Below are positions 9,021 to 17,358 of a stretch of 64,000 nucleotides of DNA, piece after piece. Origin of the DNA: Pseudomonas mandelii (GTDB taxonomy: Bacteria > Pseudomonadota > Gammaproteobacteria > Pseudomonadales > Pseudomonadaceae); NCBI RefSeq assembly GCF_024138395.1, contig NZ_JAMYDU010000007.1, positions 62,001 through 126,000 of the forward strand. The letters are read 5' to 3'. The translations under genes were made by a program, and so were the position numbers. How positions within the stretch are numbered: position 1 is the stretch's first letter; every line of letters starts with the position of its first letter. The notes under the pieces were generated by a model. That model worked only from the letters and a program-made list of their open reading frames with translations, did no database searches and was not told the origin of the DNA.

Positions 9021-10280
9021 TCAAGCCAAATCCATTTCCTTGCGTTCAACCTCCGGTACCCCTGCAAACCGATCCGCCAGAAACGGTGTGATGTCCAGCG
9101 GCAACGGCTCGTTGTTCACCAGTTTGTCCAGCAACACCCCGGTGATCGCCGACGTCAGAATACCGGTGCGAAAGTGTCCGCAGGCATTCAGGTAACCCTC
9201 TACCCCTTTCATCGGCCCGAGAATCGGCAGCTCGTCCGGCGAGCCTGGACGCAACCCGGCCCAGCAGCGTTTCAAATTGATGTCCGCCAGCGCCGGAATG
9301 CAACGCAGCGCGCCTTGCACCAGACCGCTGATTTCCGGGTAGGTGGTGGTCACGTCGAAACCCTTGTCTTCGGTGGTGCTGCCGATCAGGATTTCGCCGT
9401 TGTCTTTCTGCGCCACGTAGCAGTCGCTGGTGGTCAGGCAACCGTGCAGGATCTTCGGCATGCGCTCGGTCAGCAGGATCTGGCCCTTCACCGGGTTCAC
9501 CGGAATGCGAATGCCGGTGGCCTGCTCGCTGAGGTCAGCAGCCCAGGCGCCGGCGGCGTTGATCAGCGTATCGCAACGGAACACGCCGGCCTCGTCGGTC
9601 TGCACACCATTGACCCGCGAGTCGTGCTTCAACACGCCGGTGACGTTGGTGTTGAAATACAGGTCCACACCGTTCTGTCGCGCGCCTTCGGTGTAGGCAT
9701 CGGCCAAGCGGAACGGACTGACCTGATGGTCGCAGAGAAACTCCAACGCGCCCCTCGCCTCATGGCTGACACTCGGTTCGGCTTCGCGCAGTGCCGCTTG
9801 ATCGAGCCAGCGCACCTGATCCGCCAAATGCGGAATACAAGCGACGATATGCTCGGCATAGAGCCGGTCTTCATCGTCATAAATCACGAATTTCAGTCCG
9901 GTCTTTTCGAACTTGAAATCCATCCCGTGATTCTCCTGCAACTCCCGGTGCAGGTCCGGGTACATCGCGTTGGACTGCAAGGCGAAATCGAAGAACGACT
10001 GCGGCAGGATGTGCGGCGTGCTGGAGTCCACCGCCACGGCCGCGCCATGGGCTTCGCGCTTGCGATTGGCCGACATCATGCGAAAGAAAATCACCCCGCA
10101 GCCCAGGCCCACCGACTCACCGATCGCCCACAGGCCACCCGCCGAAGCGCGGGTCGCATTGCCCGGACGCTTGGCGTCGATCAGCGCGATTTTCAGGTGT
10201 TTACGCTTGGACAATTGATAGGCGCAGGACGCCCCGATCACACCGCCGCCGGCGATGACCACGTCATAGAACTTACTCAT
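9021..10280 (-). CDS. hcnC: Hydrogen cyanide synthase subunit HcnC
   Basis: HcnC is the FAD-dependent, glycine oxidase/D-amino acid dehydrogenase-like subunit of membrane-associated cyanide synthase, which oxidises glycine to HCN and CO2. The 419-residue protein begins MSKFYDVVIAGGGVIGASCA, a DAO-family dinucleotide-binding motif, and ends with the RPGSPDELPILGPM and HFRTGILTSAITG segments typical of these oxidases. The ATG at 10280 overlaps the end of hcnB by 8 bases; a GTG 132 bases upstream is open but would lie deep inside hcnB. Order and overlaps with hcnA and hcnB make the assignment firm. Confidence 0.95.
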   Translation of the reverse strand: MSKFYDVVIAGGGVIGASCAYQLSKRKHLKIALIDAKRPGNATRASAGGLWAIGESVGLGCGVIFFRMMSANRKREAHGAAVAVDSSTPHILPQSFFDFALQSNAMYPDLHRELQENHGMDFKFEKTGLKFVIYDDEDRLYAEHIVACIPHLADQVRWLDQAALREAEPSVSHEARGALEFLCDHQVSPFRLADAYTEGARQNGVDLYFNTNVTGVLKHDSRVNGVQTDEAGVFRCDTLINAAGAWAADLSEQATGIRIPVNPVKGQILLTERMPKILHGCLTTSDCYVAQKDNGEILIGSTTEDKGFDVTTTYPEISGLVQGALRCIPALADINLKRCWAGLRPGSPDELPILGPMKGVEGYLNACGHFRTGILTSAITGVLLDKLVNNEPLPLDITPFLADRFAGVPEVERKEMDLA

Positions 10281-11682
10281 GGCTTGCAGCCTCCCTGCCG
10301 ACAGACTGGAACGCGGAAAAAGGAATCGGATCGACGGGGAAACGCGGTCGCAACCAACCCACATCCTGCCGGCCGGTGGCTTCACGCAAACGGTCGGTGC
10401 AATAACCGACACACATGCGCCCCTGACAATCGCCCATGCTCACACGGGTGCGCATTTTCAGGCTGGCCAGATCTTGCACGCCCTGCTCCAGCGCCCGATC
10501 GATGTCGGCGCGGGTCGCGTGTTCACAGCGGCAGATCACCGTATCGGCGGCCGGCAATGCGGTTTGCCCGGCGCCGCGCTCGGTGTAGCGGTCGACGGCG
10601 GCGCGAAAGCGCACGATGGACTTGAGTTTCGACAGGTAACGATCGCGCCTGACGAGCGCCAGTTCCAAGTCCAGCACATTGCGTTGCAGCAGGATCGACA
10701 CTGCCGCGATCCGTCCCGCGAGCATGGCCGCCTCGCCCCCCCGAATCCCACCCATGTCCCCGGCCAAATGCACATGGGGTTCGCTGCTTTGCTGCCAGAC
10801 ATTGGCGCTGGCCCGCAGATAACCGTCATCGCTGAAACCGTGATCCAGGCCCATTTGCTGACTGAGTTGCGTGCGGGGAATGAAGCCGTAACCGACCGCC
10901 AGGGTTTGCGCGGCAACTTTCTCGGCGCGACTCAGCTCCGGCTCCCAAGTGCTGGAGTACGGCGCGACGGTCACCGAATTCAACTCGCCTTCGCCCTGTG
11001 CCTCGACCACGCCCCAGCCATAGTGCATGGGAATGCCGTGCAATTTCAGGTACGCGAGCATGCTCAAGCCATCGAGAAACAGCTGCGGCTTGTTCAACAG
11101 CGCGAGGCTTTCCCGAGCGATTTTGCCGAACGCGCACGCCTCGTAAACTCCGGCAACACTTACCCCGGAGGTGTGCAGCTGGCAGGCCACCAGCGGCAAC
11201 AACGGACCGGTGCCCGCGATCACCACCGGCCCCTGCGGTTTAACCACGCCGCTCTTGATTTGCAGTTGCAGACCACCCAATAGAATCACGCCGGGCAAGG
11301 TCCAGCCGGGAAAGGGCACGCTGCGTTCATGGCAACCGGCAGCCAGCAGCAACTGCGAATACTCAATCTCCTGCAAGCGCTCATCGGCGTCCAGCAGCAC
11401 CAGTGTGCGAGTGCCTTCGGCACCGACCACGCGATGATTGAGGCGCACGTCAATCAGGCCCGACTGCTCCCGGAACTCTCCATGCAGTTTGGCCAGCACT
11501 TGCGAATAGCGCGGCCCCAGATAGTCCAGGTGAACGTTATCGCGCAACGGTCCGCGATAGACCACGCCGCCGAGCCGCGAGGCTTCTTCAAGCAAGGTGC
11601 AGCGCACCCCGTGCCGGGCCAGTTCAATGGCTGCGGCCATACCCGCCGGCCCGCCGCCGACGATCACCGGATGCTGGCTCAT
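10273..11682 (-). CDS. hcnB: Hydrogen cyanide synthase subunit HcnB
   Basis: The 469-residue flavoprotein subunit of cyanide synthase starts with VIVGGGPAGMAAAIELARHG, a GxGxxG FAD site. It has a second nucleotide motif (VVIAGTGPLLPLVACQL) and an internal HLAGDMGGIRGGEAA segment for FAD. Near the C-terminus it carries a cysteine cluster (VICRCEHATRADI ... DCQGRMCVGYC) of the BFD-like [2Fe-2S] type. Its ATG overlaps the hcnA stop by four bases, so translation is coupled. Confidence 0.96.
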   Translation of the reverse strand: MSQHPVIVGGGPAGMAAAIELARHGVRCTLLEEASRLGGVVYRGPLRDNVHLDYLGPRYSQVLAKLHGEFREQSGLIDVRLNHRVVGAEGTRTLVLLDADERLQEIEYSQLLLAAGCHERSVPFPGWTLPGVILLGGLQLQIKSGVVKPQGPVVIAGTGPLLPLVACQLHTSGVSVAGVYEACAFGKIARESLALLNKPQLFLDGLSMLAYLKLHGIPMHYGWGVVEAQGEGELNSVTVAPYSSTWEPELSRAEKVAAQTLAVGYGFIPRTQLSQQMGLDHGFSDDGYLRASANVWQQSSEPHVHLAGDMGGIRGGEAAMLAGRIAAVSILLQRNVLDLELALVRRDRYLSKLKSIVRFRAAVDRYTERGAGQTALPAADTVICRCEHATRADIDRALEQGVQDLASLKMRTRVSMGDCQGRMCVGYCTDRLREATGRQDVGWLRPRFPVDPIPFSAFQSVGREAASHE

Positions 11683-11993
11683 AACACCTCCTGCCCGGTG
11701 ATGCGGTTGACTTGGGTTTCGACGCTCATGCCCTCACGCACGATCGTCTGGCAGGCGCGACGTTTGTGTCGGCCATCGATTTTCACCAGGCAGCATTGGC
11801 ACACGCCCATGCCGCAATAGGCACCGCTGACTTGATCGTGATCGTTACGGGCCACTTGACGAATGCCCAATGATTGAATGACCGTCAGGACGGTTTCGCC
11901 GATGGCGGCGCCGACGGTTTGGCCATTGATGTGCACAGTCATGTCCGCCTGCACCAGCGGCTGAATATCGAAGGTTCTGTCTTGGCGTTGCAT
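11679..11993 (-). CDS. hcnA: Hydrogen cyanide synthase subunit HcnA
   Basis: HcnA is the 104-residue [2Fe-2S] ferredoxin-like subunit of cyanide synthase. Cysteines are seen in GAYCGMGVCQCCLVKIDG and RRACQT. The start at 11993 (MQRQDRTFDIQPL) gives the usual family length. The AAGGA ribosome site is 11 bases upstream, inside an RsmA-type recognition sequence. An upstream in-frame ATG at 12035 would add 14 residues and read through that control site, so it is rejected. First gene of hcnABC. Confidence 0.95.
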   Translation of the reverse strand: MQRQDRTFDIQPLVQADMTVHINGQTVGAAIGETVLTVIQSLGIRQVARNDHDQVSGAYCGMGVCQCCLVKIDGRHKRRACQTIVREGMSVETQVNRITGQEVL

Positions 11994-12001
11994 TGCGCAG
12001 T

Positions 12002-12039
12002 TCATCCTTGAAAAGTAAGGGTTGTTCAGCTCCATGCTG
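12002..12039 (-). promoter_or_regulatory. Two RsmA/RsmE-type binding sites in the hcnA leader
   Basis: On the minus strand, TCAAGGATGA at 12011-12002 matches the known consensus (A/U)CANGGANG(U/A) and contains the hcnA Shine-Dalgarno. CAGCATGGAGCTG at 12039-12027 is a hairpin (CAGC/GCTG) presenting ATGGA in its loop, the favoured presentation for this repressor. In related pseudomonads hcnA translation is controlled by the Gac/Rsm cascade; that it occurs here is inferred from sequence. Confidence 0.75.
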
Positions 12040-12157
12040 CACTTACACCTGCGGTGGCCCGATGAGATACAAAAACGAGGGGGCCTGCTCGGGTACTAGT
12101 CGATGACGCAGCAGGGGCGTGGATTGTTCACGGTAAGGCATATCGCCGAACGAAATA

Positions 12158-12171
12158 TTGATCCAGGCCAG
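12158..12171 (-). promoter_or_regulatory. ANR (FNR-type) box upstream of hcnA
   Basis: The minus strand reads CTGGCCTGGATCAA, matching (T/C)TGGC-N4-ATCAA, the low-oxygen ANR box known from hcn promoters. It lies about 165 bases before the hcnA start. A class II promoter would place transcription start near 12123, leaving a leader of about 130 bases that includes the Rsm sites. Confidence 0.75.
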
Positions 12172-12198
12172 TAAAAGCTGCCGCGCTCGCACCGATCC

Positions 12199-12738
12199 TC
12201 AGCTGGAAAACACGTAGTGCCCTTTGACCTTCTTCGAGCCGAGGAAGCCCAGATCCGGGAACAACAGCGTTTTGAGGTAAGCGACAAAAAACACCATGCC
12301 CAAGGTGATTGCGGCACCAATGAGCGTCAGTAGCGGATCCTTCTCAAACCCCTGGAACATGCGTGGAAACTGGCTCAGGGACAGGATCACGTAAATCGTA
12401 TAGGCCTGCGCAACGTTCTTATAAAAACCCCAGGCGAACAGCAGCGGCACCCCTGCGGCAAACAGGGTAAAAAACACAGCGGCAACTGGCCCGATCATCG
12501 AGCCGAGGAAGAACCCGAACACCGCACCGAGCAACGCTTGGGCAATCGTCAGAAAAAGCAATGTCTTGATCTTGCCGGAGTGCCGCTGACACAGCGCAGG
12601 GTCCGCATAGGCACCGATCCAGTACGCCAGCACCCGATCCTTGACCTCTCCACCGGACAGCATCTTGAAAATTTCGGTTTTGGAACGCCCGCTTTCGAGC
12701 ATCGCCACCAGTTGCCGTTTGCTTTCCTTTTTGTCCAA
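12199..12738 (-). CDS. Uncharacterised membrane protein, four hydrophobic segments
   Basis: I do not recognise this 179-residue protein. The first 55 residues are charged (DKKESKRQLVAMLESGRSKTEIFKML), resembling a cytoplasmic helical domain. Two closely spaced hydrophobic helices (TLLFLTIAQALLGAVFGFFL, FFTLFAAGVPLLFAWGFY) and two more (YTIYVILSLSQF, LLTLIGAAITLGMVFFVAYL) follow. I chose a TTG start at 12738 because AGGAG is 7 bases upstream; the longer reading from 12876 runs through the terminator of the preceding gene and has no site. It follows two other membrane-protein genes on the same strand. Confidence 0.7.
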   Translation of the reverse strand: MDKKESKRQLVAMLESGRSKTEIFKMLSGGEVKDRVLAYWIGAYADPALCQRHSGKIKTLLFLTIAQALLGAVFGFFLGSMIGPVAAVFFTLFAAGVPLLFAWGFYKNVAQAYTIYVILSLSQFPRMFQGFEKDPLLTLIGAAITLGMVFFVAYLKTLLFPDLGFLGSKKVKGHYVFSS

Positions 12739-12823
12739 GGTATTTCTCCTGTCAGGCAACACAACATTAAGAGTGGGAGCAGCTCCCGCTGGGGCGATTC
12801 TCGCTGCTTGGGCATCCGAAAAG

Positions 12824-12860
12824 CAAAAAAACGCCGCTTCTACAGGAGGTAGAAGCGGCG
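12824..12860 (-). terminator. Rho-independent terminator after the 23-codon gene
   Basis: On the minus strand, CGCCGCTTCTAC and GTAGAAGCGGCG form a 12-bp stem around a CTCCT loop, followed by TTTTTTT. It lies 23 bases after the stop of the small membrane-peptide gene. It separates that unit from the downstream 179-residue gene. Confidence 0.9.
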
Positions 12861-12882
12861 CAGGCAAGTGCCTCAAAGAGGA

Positions 12883-12954
12883 TCACGTCAGCAAGGCAAT
12901 CAGAATGATGATCGGGATCGGTACGCCGAGAAAGAACAGCAATATTGAGCGCAT
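12883..12954 (-). CDS. 23-residue hydrophobic peptide
   Basis: The frame reads MRSILLFFLGVPIPIIILIA followed by LLT and stop, essentially one membrane-spanning helix with a VPIP kink. AGGAG lies 8 bases before the ATG and a strong terminator follows 23 bases after the stop, so it looks like a real translated gene. It starts 16 bases after the stop of the upstream 316-residue membrane protein and is probably co-transcribed with it. Function is unknown; small single-helix proteins often bind and modulate larger membrane proteins, but nothing here shows which. Confidence 0.75.
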   Translation of the reverse strand: MRSILLFFLGVPIPIIILIALLT

Positions 12955-12969
12955 GAGGGTTCTCCTGGG

Positions 12970-13920
12970 TTAGCGAACAGGTGGCAGCGTCGTGGTTGTG
13001 GTGGTAGTGACGTAGGCATCGGTTTCCAGGTACTCCACGGCATCCCGACGACGACCGCCGAAGATCGCGGCGAGGCTGGCAAAAAATGCACCGGCCAGCA
13101 GCGCGACAAACATCCACAACGCGGTCAAGGCTGCGACTTTGGCTGCCGTGTCGGCTGCTTGTTGCGCGGTCAGTTTGGCGTCGGCGACGGCTTTTTGGGT
13201 GCGGGCATAGACTTCATCGACACGGCGCTCGGCGTCCGCTTGAGTGAGGTTGGTCCGCTGCGCGACCAGTTGTGCAAGGTAAGTCCGATCCTCGGGCGCC
13301 AATTGACCGTCGTTGCGCAGGCTGCGCGCGAAGATCCGGGTGACGGTGCCATTGACGGCGTCCTCGCTGACGGCGACTGGCCGATCATCGCGAAACAGGC
13401 TGTCGATGAAGTAACCGTACGGGTCACCGTCGGTATTACCGACCGCGCTGCCGGCAGCCTGGGTCATGGCGCTGGCGGCACCGCCGGCGACTGTTGCCCC
13501 GGCCTGCACACCGCCGCTGACGATGTTGCTGACCGAGCCGACCACCAGCGTCGCGGTCACCAGCGTCGCGATACACCAGGCCAGGAAGCCATGGGCGGTG
13601 TCACGGAAGTAGACCTCATCGCCGTGCATGTAGGCCCACCTCACCCGCAGGCGACCGGCGATGTAGCCGCCGAGCCCGGACGCCACGATCTGGGTAAAGG
13701 CCAGCCAGATAATCGTCGAGATACCCAGCGTTTTGGCGCTGAAGCCTTCATGGGCCCACGGCGAAACCGCCGAAAAACCCAGACCAAATCCAAGCAGCAC
13801 GAGAATCAGCGACAACGCCGCGGCCGCTGCGGCTCCGGCGAAGATAGCGGCCCAGGACACGCCAGAGAGCGTGCTGAACTCATCTGCGGCAGGATAAAAA
13901 CCATCAGAGGATCTGTTCAT
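12970..13920 (-). CDS. Uncharacterised membrane protein (PhnA-like annotation in related species)
   Basis: The 316-residue protein has an Ala/Gly-rich first membrane helix (about 22-50, GVSWAAIFAGAAAAAALSLI). Further segments lie near 65-90, 110-160 (with a long small-residue stretch) and 268-295. A charged region rich in Asp, Arg and Gln lies between about 165 and 265, with heptad-like helices (AERRVDEVYARTQKAVADAK). No catalytic motif is recognised. GGAG lies 10 bases before the ATG. It heads a minus-strand unit with the 23-residue peptide. Similar proteins are sometimes annotated PhnA-like without functional evidence. Confidence 0.75.
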   Translation of the reverse strand: MNRSSDGFYPAADEFSTLSGVSWAAIFAGAAAAAALSLILVLLGFGLGFSAVSPWAHEGFSAKTLGISTIIWLAFTQIVASGLGGYIAGRLRVRWAYMHGDEVYFRDTAHGFLAWCIATLVTATLVVGSVSNIVSGGVQAGATVAGGAASAMTQAAGSAVGNTDGDPYGYFIDSLFRDDRPVAVSEDAVNGTVTRIFARSLRNDGQLAPEDRTYLAQLVAQRTNLTQADAERRVDEVYARTQKAVADAKLTAQQAADTAAKVAALTALWMFVALLAGAFFASLAAIFGGRRRDAVEYLETDAYVTTTTTTTLPPVR

Positions 13921-14190
13921 TGTTGTAGTGCTCCAGGCAAGTGTTACAACTCGTCAAACGAGCAATTGCAGTCAACGTGCCAGTCGCGCCACCTGGAGAA
14001 ATCGTTCTATTTCAATACCTTGAAAACAATGAACTTCTCAGGGTCATGCAGTTTGCAAGGTGTCAGTGATATCGGCGGGTTTTATGCATTGATCAAAACG
14101 GTGCCTGCATGAAATTTTATTTAGAAAACCATCGATCATTTCTTGGCAAAATGCCGCGCAATGTCTTGAACACCTAACCAGGCAAGCCCT

Positions 14191-14874
14191 ATGACCCGCA
14201 TCTTGACCATCGAAGACGACGCTGTGACCGCCCGGGAAATCGTCGCCGAACTGAGTAGCCACGGCCTCGACGTGGATTGGGTCGACAATGGCCGTGAAGG
14301 TCTTGCGCGCGCGGTCAGCGGTGACTACGACCTGATCACCCTCGACCGCATGCTGCCGGAGCTCGATGGTCTGGCGATTGTCACCACCCTGCGCACCATG
14401 GGCGTGGCCACGCCGATCCTGATGATCAGCGCCCTCTCCGACGTCGATGAACGGGTTCGCGGCCTGCGCGCCGGCGGCGACGATTACCTGACCAAACCGT
14501 TCGCCACCGATGAAATGGCCGCCCGGGTCGAAGTCTTGCTGCGTCGACAGAACACCGTGACCGCCCAGGCCACCACATTGCGCGTGGCCGATCTGGAGCT
14601 GAACCTGATCAGCCATGAGGCCAGCCGCGACAGCCAGTTGCTGACGCTGTTGCCCACCGAGTACAAATTGCTGGAATTTCTGATGCGCAACACCGGGCAG
14701 ATTCTGTCGCGGATGATGATTTTCGAAGAGGTCTGGGGTTATCACTTCGACCCCGGCACTAACCTGATCGACGTGCACATCGGTCGTCTGCGCAAAAAGA
14801 TCGACCCGCCAGGCAAAGTCCCACTGATTCGGACTGTGCGAGGCTCGGGTTATGTCATTGCTGAACCCCTCTAA
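14191..14874 (+). CDS. OmpR-family two-component response regulator
   Basis: The 227-residue protein has a receiver domain (about 1-115) with acidic residues at positions 9-10, the phospho-acceptor Asp52 in LITLDRMLPELDG and the conserved Lys in YLTKPF. A winged-helix DNA-binding domain follows (about 130-225: LTLLPTEYKLLEFLMRNTGQ, DVHIGRLRKKID, RTVRGSGYVI). AGGC is 7 bases before the ATG. Its end overlaps the sensor kinase start by 23 bases. The target genes and signal are unknown. Confidence 0.93.
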   Translation: MTRILTIEDDAVTAREIVAELSSHGLDVDWVDNGREGLARAVSGDYDLITLDRMLPELDGLAIVTTLRTMGVATPILMISALSDVDERVRGLRAGGDDYLTKPFATDEMAARVEVLLRRQNTVTAQATTLRVADLELNLISHEASRDSQLLTLLPTEYKLLEFLMRNTGQILSRMMIFEEVWGYHFDPGTNLIDVHIGRLRKKIDPPGKVPLIRTVRGSGYVIAEPL

Positions 14875-16246
14875 AGGCTGGCGCTCCTCCAGCAGCCGCT
14901 TGCTGGCGCTCTACAGTTCGCTGTTCGTGGCCTGGAGCGGGATTCTCATGGGCGTCATGTACTACGAAGTGTCCAGCTACCTGGACACCTTGGCCAAGCA
15001 TTCGTTAATGCAACGTCAGCATCTGTTTTCCCGTTTCCAGGGCGCGCAGCTGGAGGACGCCCTCGCGGCCAGCGTCACCTTCGACGTTCGCGGCATCGAT
15101 GCCTATGGCTTGTTCGATGACCAGCGGCGCCACCTCAGCGGCCCGTTGCACCAGATCCCCCAGGGCCTGCCACTGGACGGCAAGATTCACATCCTCAGCG
15201 ACTGCGTCGACGCCGATGACCCGACCCTGCCCGCCGACAGTTGCGATGCCTCGGCGACCCGGACCCTGGACGGGCGCTGGCTGGTATTGGTGCGGGACAA
15301 CGGTTCGTTGTTTGCGGTGACCCGGATCATCCTGCACGCGCTGCTGTGGGGCGTGTCGCTAACCATTCTGCCCGGCATCGCCGGCTGGCATTTATTGAGA
15401 CGACGGCCGCTGCGGCGGATCCGGGCGATCCAGGCCAGCGCCGAAGCCATCGTCGCCGGCGACTTGACCCGACGCCTGCCGCTGTCCAACCGCCCTGATG
15501 AACTGGACATGCTCGCCGCCATCGTCAACGCCATGCTCGAACGCATCGAGCGCTTGATGAACGAGGTCAAGGGCGTGTGCGACAACATCGCCCATGACCT
15601 GCGCACACCGTTGACGCGCCTGCGGGCGCAGCTGTACCGGATTCAGCAGCAGGCCGATGACGGTTCAACGCTGGCCGTGCAACTGGATTCGGTGCTCGGC
15701 GAGGCGGATACCTTGATGGCGCGTTTTCGCGGCTTGCTGCGAATTTCCGAGTTGGAGGATCGCCAGCGCCGTTCGGGTTTCGTGCAACTGGACCCGGTGC
15801 CATTGCTGCAAGAGCTGCATGATTTTTATCTGCCGCTGGCCGAAGAAGGCGAACTGACTTTTGAACTGCAACTGCCCGAGTCCCTGCCCCGGCTCAACGG
15901 CGACCGGGCGCTGCTGTTCGAAGCCGTGGCGAATTTGCTGAGCAACTCGATCAAATTCACACCGCCCAGTGGCGCAGTGATTTTGCGTGGGGTGAATGAC
16001 GCTGGGCATACACGAATTGAAGTACTCGACTCAGGTCCCGGCATTGCACTGGCCGAGCGAGAGGCGGTGTTTCAGCGTTTTTATCGCGCCGAGGGCGGTA
16101 ACCCGCAAAGCGGATTCGGGCTGGGGTTATCGATCGTCGCGGCGATTATCAGCCTGCACGGTTTTACCCTGGAAGTGGGCAGCAGCGAGCTGGGTGGTGC
16201 ACTGTTGGTGCTGGATTGTCGACAGAGTTTGATTCCCGAGGCCTGA
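14852..16246 (+). CDS. Two-component sensor histidine kinase
   Basis: The 464-residue inner-membrane kinase has two membrane helices (about 19-40 and 155-180) bounding a roughly 115-residue periplasmic sensor region. A HAMP linker (about 180-235) precedes the phospho-acceptor His248 in NIAHDLRTPLTRLRAQ. The ATPase domain has the N box NLLSNSIKFTPPSG, the G box DSGPGIAL and GFGLGLSIVAAII. It pairs with the overlapping OmpR-type regulator. The two periplasmic cysteines (about 118 and 131) might form a disulphide; the signal is unknown. Confidence 0.93.
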   Translation: MSLLNPSKGWRSSSSRLLALYSSLFVAWSGILMGVMYYEVSSYLDTLAKHSLMQRQHLFSRFQGAQLEDALAASVTFDVRGIDAYGLFDDQRRHLSGPLHQIPQGLPLDGKIHILSDCVDADDPTLPADSCDASATRTLDGRWLVLVRDNGSLFAVTRIILHALLWGVSLTILPGIAGWHLLRRRPLRRIRAIQASAEAIVAGDLTRRLPLSNRPDELDMLAAIVNAMLERIERLMNEVKGVCDNIAHDLRTPLTRLRAQLYRIQQQADDGSTLAVQLDSVLGEADTLMARFRGLLRISELEDRQRRSGFVQLDPVPLLQELHDFYLPLAEEGELTFELQLPESLPRLNGDRALLFEAVANLLSNSIKFTPPSGAVILRGVNDAGHTRIEVLDSGPGIALAEREAVFQRFYRAEGGNPQSGFGLGLSIVAAIISLHGFTLEVGSSELGGALLVLDCRQSLIPEA

Positions 16247-16290
16247 CATCATTTTCATTACAAAGAAGCTCTATGTGGGAGCAATGATTA

Positions 16291-16360
16291 CTGTAGGAGC
16301 CAGGCTTGCCGGCGAAGGCGCCCTTAAGGACGTCTTCGCCGGCAAGCCTGGCTCCTACAG
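16291..16360. repeat. REP-type palindrome, class B variant
   Basis: CTGTAGGAGCCAGGCTTGCC and its complement GGCAAGCCTGGCTCCTACAG face each other with CGGCGAAGGCG/CGTCTTCGCC extending the stem. A half arm of the class C type (ATCGCGAGCAGGCTCGCTCC) follows at 16408-16432. Confidence 0.9.
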
Positions 16361-16453
16361 AGCGCAGCGTCAGACAACATCAATGTTGGCTGGAAGGTAG
16401 CCATCGCGAGCAGGCTCGCTCCCACAGGATTTGCTTGGGCTGGGAAACTCGAT

Positions 16454-16960
16454 TCAATACCCCGGAACCTCGCGCAGAAACACCGGCAGATCAGTGATCG
16501 GTGGCAGGGCCGGAATCTCGCAGTACATCTGGACCACCCAGCCTCGGTGATAACTGGCATGGTTGACCACATGCAACAGCATCGCGCCGGCGCTCATGAC
16601 CCCGTTTTCCCCCGACACGGAGGTGAATTCGATGGGTTTATCCAGCGAATCGTCGGTCTGGGCCGAGCTCCATCCACAGAACCATTGATCGATCTCCTGC
16701 TGCACCAGTCGCAGCTCGGTGAGTTCAGGATGGAGCAGACCATGGGAGGTTTTGAAGCCGTGGCCGCGCCCCTCCAGATGCGCTTTCCAGATGCAATCGA
16801 CCACGTAGATATGGTTCAAGGTGCCGATGATGTTGTTGAACACCGACATCCGTTTGCGGTTGAGCTCTTCCGGTGGCAGCGCCATGAGGCTGTCGAAGAG
16901 TCGCTGATCGGCCCAGCGCCTGTAATCGGCGAGCATGCGGGCAGTGCGTACGTTGATCAT
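16454..16960 (-). CDS. DinB-family (DUF664-type) four-helix protein
   Basis: The 168-residue protein matches the DinB/YfiT four-helix bundle family, metal-dependent thiol transferases or unknown enzymes. Candidate metal-binding histidines are His50 in IIGTLNHIYVVDCIW and the pair in LLHVVNHASYHRGW, the usual C-terminal HxxxH arrangement. The ATG overlaps the stop of a 33-codon upstream frame in a TGATG junction. No regulatory link to DNA damage should be inferred from the family name. Confidence 0.88.
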   Translation of the reverse strand: MINVRTARMLADYRRWADQRLFDSLMALPPEELNRKRMSVFNNIIGTLNHIYVVDCIWKAHLEGRGHGFKTSHGLLHPELTELRLVQQEIDQWFCGWSSAQTDDSLDKPIEFTSVSGENGVMSAGAMLLHVVNHASYHRGWVVQMYCEIPALPPITDLPVFLREVPGY

Positions 16961-17061
16961 CAGAGGTCTCCCATGACGATGGGCGCATTGCCAAGAATAG
17001 CTCCCCGCTGACTATCGGTCACGCCGGAGCCGATCATCACGCATTCGATATCGACGCTCAC
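16960..17061 (-). pseudogene. 33-codon frame resembling the N-terminus of an FAD-dependent oxidoreductase; probable remnant
   Basis: A GTG with GGAGG five bases upstream opens a 33-codon frame. It starts VSVDIECVMIGSGV, which resembles the first beta strand and GxG turn of LhgO-type FAD oxidoreductases (normally continuing GAGVVGLA). It then diverges to TDSQRGAILGNAPIV and stops, sharing TGATG with the DinB-like gene. I read it as the decayed head of a lost oxidoreductase gene whose ribosome site now feeds the downstream gene by coupling. A genuine leader peptide is the alternative. Confidence 0.45.
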
Positions 17062-17074
17062 TTGCCCTCCTCCA

Positions 17075-17181
17075 TGTAGGAGCTGGCGAAGCCTGCGATC
17101 TTTTGATCTTCGGCGGCAGCTGAAATACCAAAGATCAAAAGATCAAAAGATCAAAAGATCGCAGCCTTCGGCAGCTCCTAC
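17075..17181. repeat. REP-type palindrome, class A, with short tandem expansion
   Basis: Facing class A arms (TGTAGGAGCTGGCGAAGCCT ... GCAGCCTTCGGCAGCTCCTA) enclose a centre in which the arm tip AAAGATC is repeated about four times in tandem (17130-17162). The other class A copies have no such expansion. Confidence 0.85.
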
Positions 17182-17358
17182 GCTGTCAATTAGCTGAACC
17201 ACTACACACTTTAATAACCGAACCCGGTTTAACCGGCAGTCAAGTGCACTTTTACGATTGACTTCACCTGCCTCGCTCAGTAAATTGCCCGGGCCGGTAA
17301 CAACGGCCTTTTATCAACTCACAAAAGAATCCAATGGACACAGCATCTAGCCGCTGTC

